This document shows, piece by piece, positions 5,972-6,761 of a stretch of 6,761 nucleotides of DNA (position 1 is its first letter; every line of letters starts with the position of its first letter). The position numbers and the translations under genes were made by a program. The notes under the pieces were generated by a model, which made no database searches, was not told where the DNA came from, and was given only the letters and a program-made list of their open reading frames with translations. The DNA is taken from the NCBI GenBank assembly GCA_023133395.1, contig JAGLWO010000094.1, forward strand, positions 1 to 6,761, given 5' to 3'. The DNA is from Candidatus Cloacimonadota bacterium. Its GTDB lineage: Bacteria; Cloacimonadota; Cloacimonadia; Cloacimonadales; TCS61.

Positions 5972-6286
5972 CTACATTTTTTTAGCTTTGGATGCTAAAC
6001 GGAGATATTCCTCAAGATTTCTTGTGTATTCATTCAGCGCATCTCTTCCTTTATCAGTAAGAGAAATTGTTGTTTTAGGTTTCCTATTTTCAAAGCGTTT
6101 TTGCACTTTGATGTATTTTGCTTCTTCCAGTTTTCTCAGGTGTGTACTCAAATTTCCATCAGAAACTCCAATCTCTTTTTTCAGATATGTAAAATCTGCA
6201 GTTTTAGATTGAAGAAGCAATATTATGATAGCCAGGCGGACCCGGGAATGAATGATGGAATCCAGATCTGCAAATTTACTTTCCAT
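5972..6286 (-). CDS. winged-helix transcriptional regulator (HTH_34-like)
   Basis: The 104-residue protein has the pattern of small ArsR/MarR-like winged-helix regulators: L-D-S-I-I-H-S-R-V-R-L-A-I at 8-20, D-F-T-Y-L-K-K at 31-37, recognition helix S-D-G-N-L-S-T-H-L-R-K-L at 42-53, wing R-F-E-N-R-K-P-K-T-T-I-S-L-T at 64-77, and a C-terminal helix for dimer contacts. The start at 6286 is chosen over an ATG at 6373 because the family pattern begins here and an AAGGA site (6293-6297 on the plus strand) lies six bases away. The longer frame would only add translated membrane-gene sequence. It overlaps the upstream membrane-protein gene by 11 bases, so the pair is almost certainly co-transcribed and probably translationally coupled. 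By analogy with similar pairs it may control its own operon; no effector-binding domain is visible. The last codon and stop form ATGTAG, a sequence shared with the DUF559 gene end. Confidence 0.88.
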   Translation of the reverse strand: MESKFADLDSIIHSRVRLAIIILLLQSKTADFTYLKKEIGVSDGNLSTHLRKLEEAKYIKVQKRFENRKPKTTISLTDKGRDALNEYTRNLEEYLRLASKAKKM

Positions 6287-6761
6287 TATTTTTCCTTGCC
6301 AGGTTGTATAAATAGATACCGGGAATAATATTGTTAACGATAAGAAGAATAACAAATACTCCCATAATCGCAAAATAATTTTTCAAAATAATAAGGATTA
6401 TACATCCGATCCACCAGAGTATTCCATTCATTATCGGCATTTTTTGTTTTAAAAAAATTCCCGTGGAAAAATTTGCAGATCCCATTAACAAACTTACCAT
6501 TGCAAAGACAATGCTCCATTCATATGCTTTTAAGATGGGGAAGATAAATGCAACTAAAAACAACGCTATCATCAAACCAATCCACATAGAATTTATACCA
6601 AAATCTGGATATCGAATATTACCTTGTTTTTCATATATTTTTTTTGAGTAAATGATACTGGCAATTGCTCCTCCAAAGCAAAAAAATGCCCAGGAGTATC
6701 CAATCAGGTGGTACAATTGAGTTTTGATAAAAATGTACATTGCCACGATTGCGAGAGAAAT
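6276..6761 (-). CDS. multi-pass integral membrane protein of unknown function (5' end outside window)
   Basis: The frame is open to the right edge of the window. A GTG at 6746 would give 156 residues, but codons upstream of it encode the hydrophobic residues I-S-L-A-I-V, so the true start is probably beyond 6761. Counting from that GTG, hydrophobic segments lie near 12-33, 53-73, 77-97, 105-122 and 124-143, giving about five membrane helices plus a possible partial one at the edge. The C-terminus, A-R-K-N-N-G-K, is short and positively charged, suggesting a cytoplasmic end. No catalytic or transport motif is recognised. Its stop codon lies inside the start of the winged-helix regulator, so the two act together in some way; sensing, transport or membrane-stress functions are all possible and not distinguished here. 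Confidence 0.8.
   Translation of the reverse strand: MSLAIVAMYIFIKTQLYHLIGYSWAFFCFGGAIASIIYSKKIYEKQGNIRYPDFGINSMWIGLMIALFLVAFIFPILKAYEWSIVFAMVSLLMGSANFSTGIFLKQKMPIMNGILWWIGCIILIILKNYFAIMGVFVILLIVNNIIPGIYLYNLARKNNGK

Noticed and set aside
6287..6373. Longer start (ATG 6373) for the winged-helix regulator, adding a hydrophobic N-terminus
   Set aside because: The added residues are the membrane gene read in another frame; the family pattern and an AAGGA site both point to the ATG at 6286.

Overview
The window looks like a bacterial chromosomal segment: genes start with Shine-Dalgarno-like sites, the DNA is AT-rich, and compact hairpin repeats separate the genes. The host cannot be fixed. The CsgG-type gene end, the HTH_34-type regulator paired with a membrane protein, and the hairpin-rich intergenic repeats would suit an uncultured anaerobe of the FCB group (Cloacimonadota or Ignavibacteria-like). 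That is a weak impression, not a result.

Layout. Positions 1-206 hold the 3' end of a CsgG/LpoB-like gene. Positions 347-4150 hold one very large AT-rich gene for a 1267-residue protein. It has an N-terminal Mrr-like PD-(D/E)XK nuclease domain, a central STAND-type P-loop NTPase and a long helical C-terminal region. This is the domain plan of antiviral STAND (Avs-like) defence proteins, and I read it as a self-contained anti-phage sensor/effector. A class I SAM methyltransferase follows at 4270-4941.

The middle of the window, 4849-5721, is the most unusual part. The last 30 codons of the methyltransferase occur again 780 bp downstream as a coding-like but headless copy (84 of 93 bases identical; six of nine differences silent). 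Between the two copies lies a DUF559 (Vsr-like endonuclease family) gene. It is flanked by two related MITE-like palindromic elements (4941-5124 and 5514-5626), each of which begins inside the stop codon of the gene before it. The arrangement is tail A - element 1 - DUF559 - element 2 - tail B. It looks like an inserted module that replaced the end of its target gene while leaving that gene functional, although other recombination histories are possible.

Positions 5722-5971 contain no gene but several perfect or near-perfect hairpins. Two of these overlap and cannot form together. On the minus strand, 6761-5972 encodes a multi-pass membrane protein (5' end outside the window) and a winged-helix regulator. 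The two overlap by 11 bases and are very probably one operon.

The STAND protein and the DUF559 module are both accessory elements placed among ordinary genes. Nothing in the sequence shows that they work together. No rRNA, tRNA or CRISPR array was recognised, and no convincing promoter or intrinsic terminator was found.
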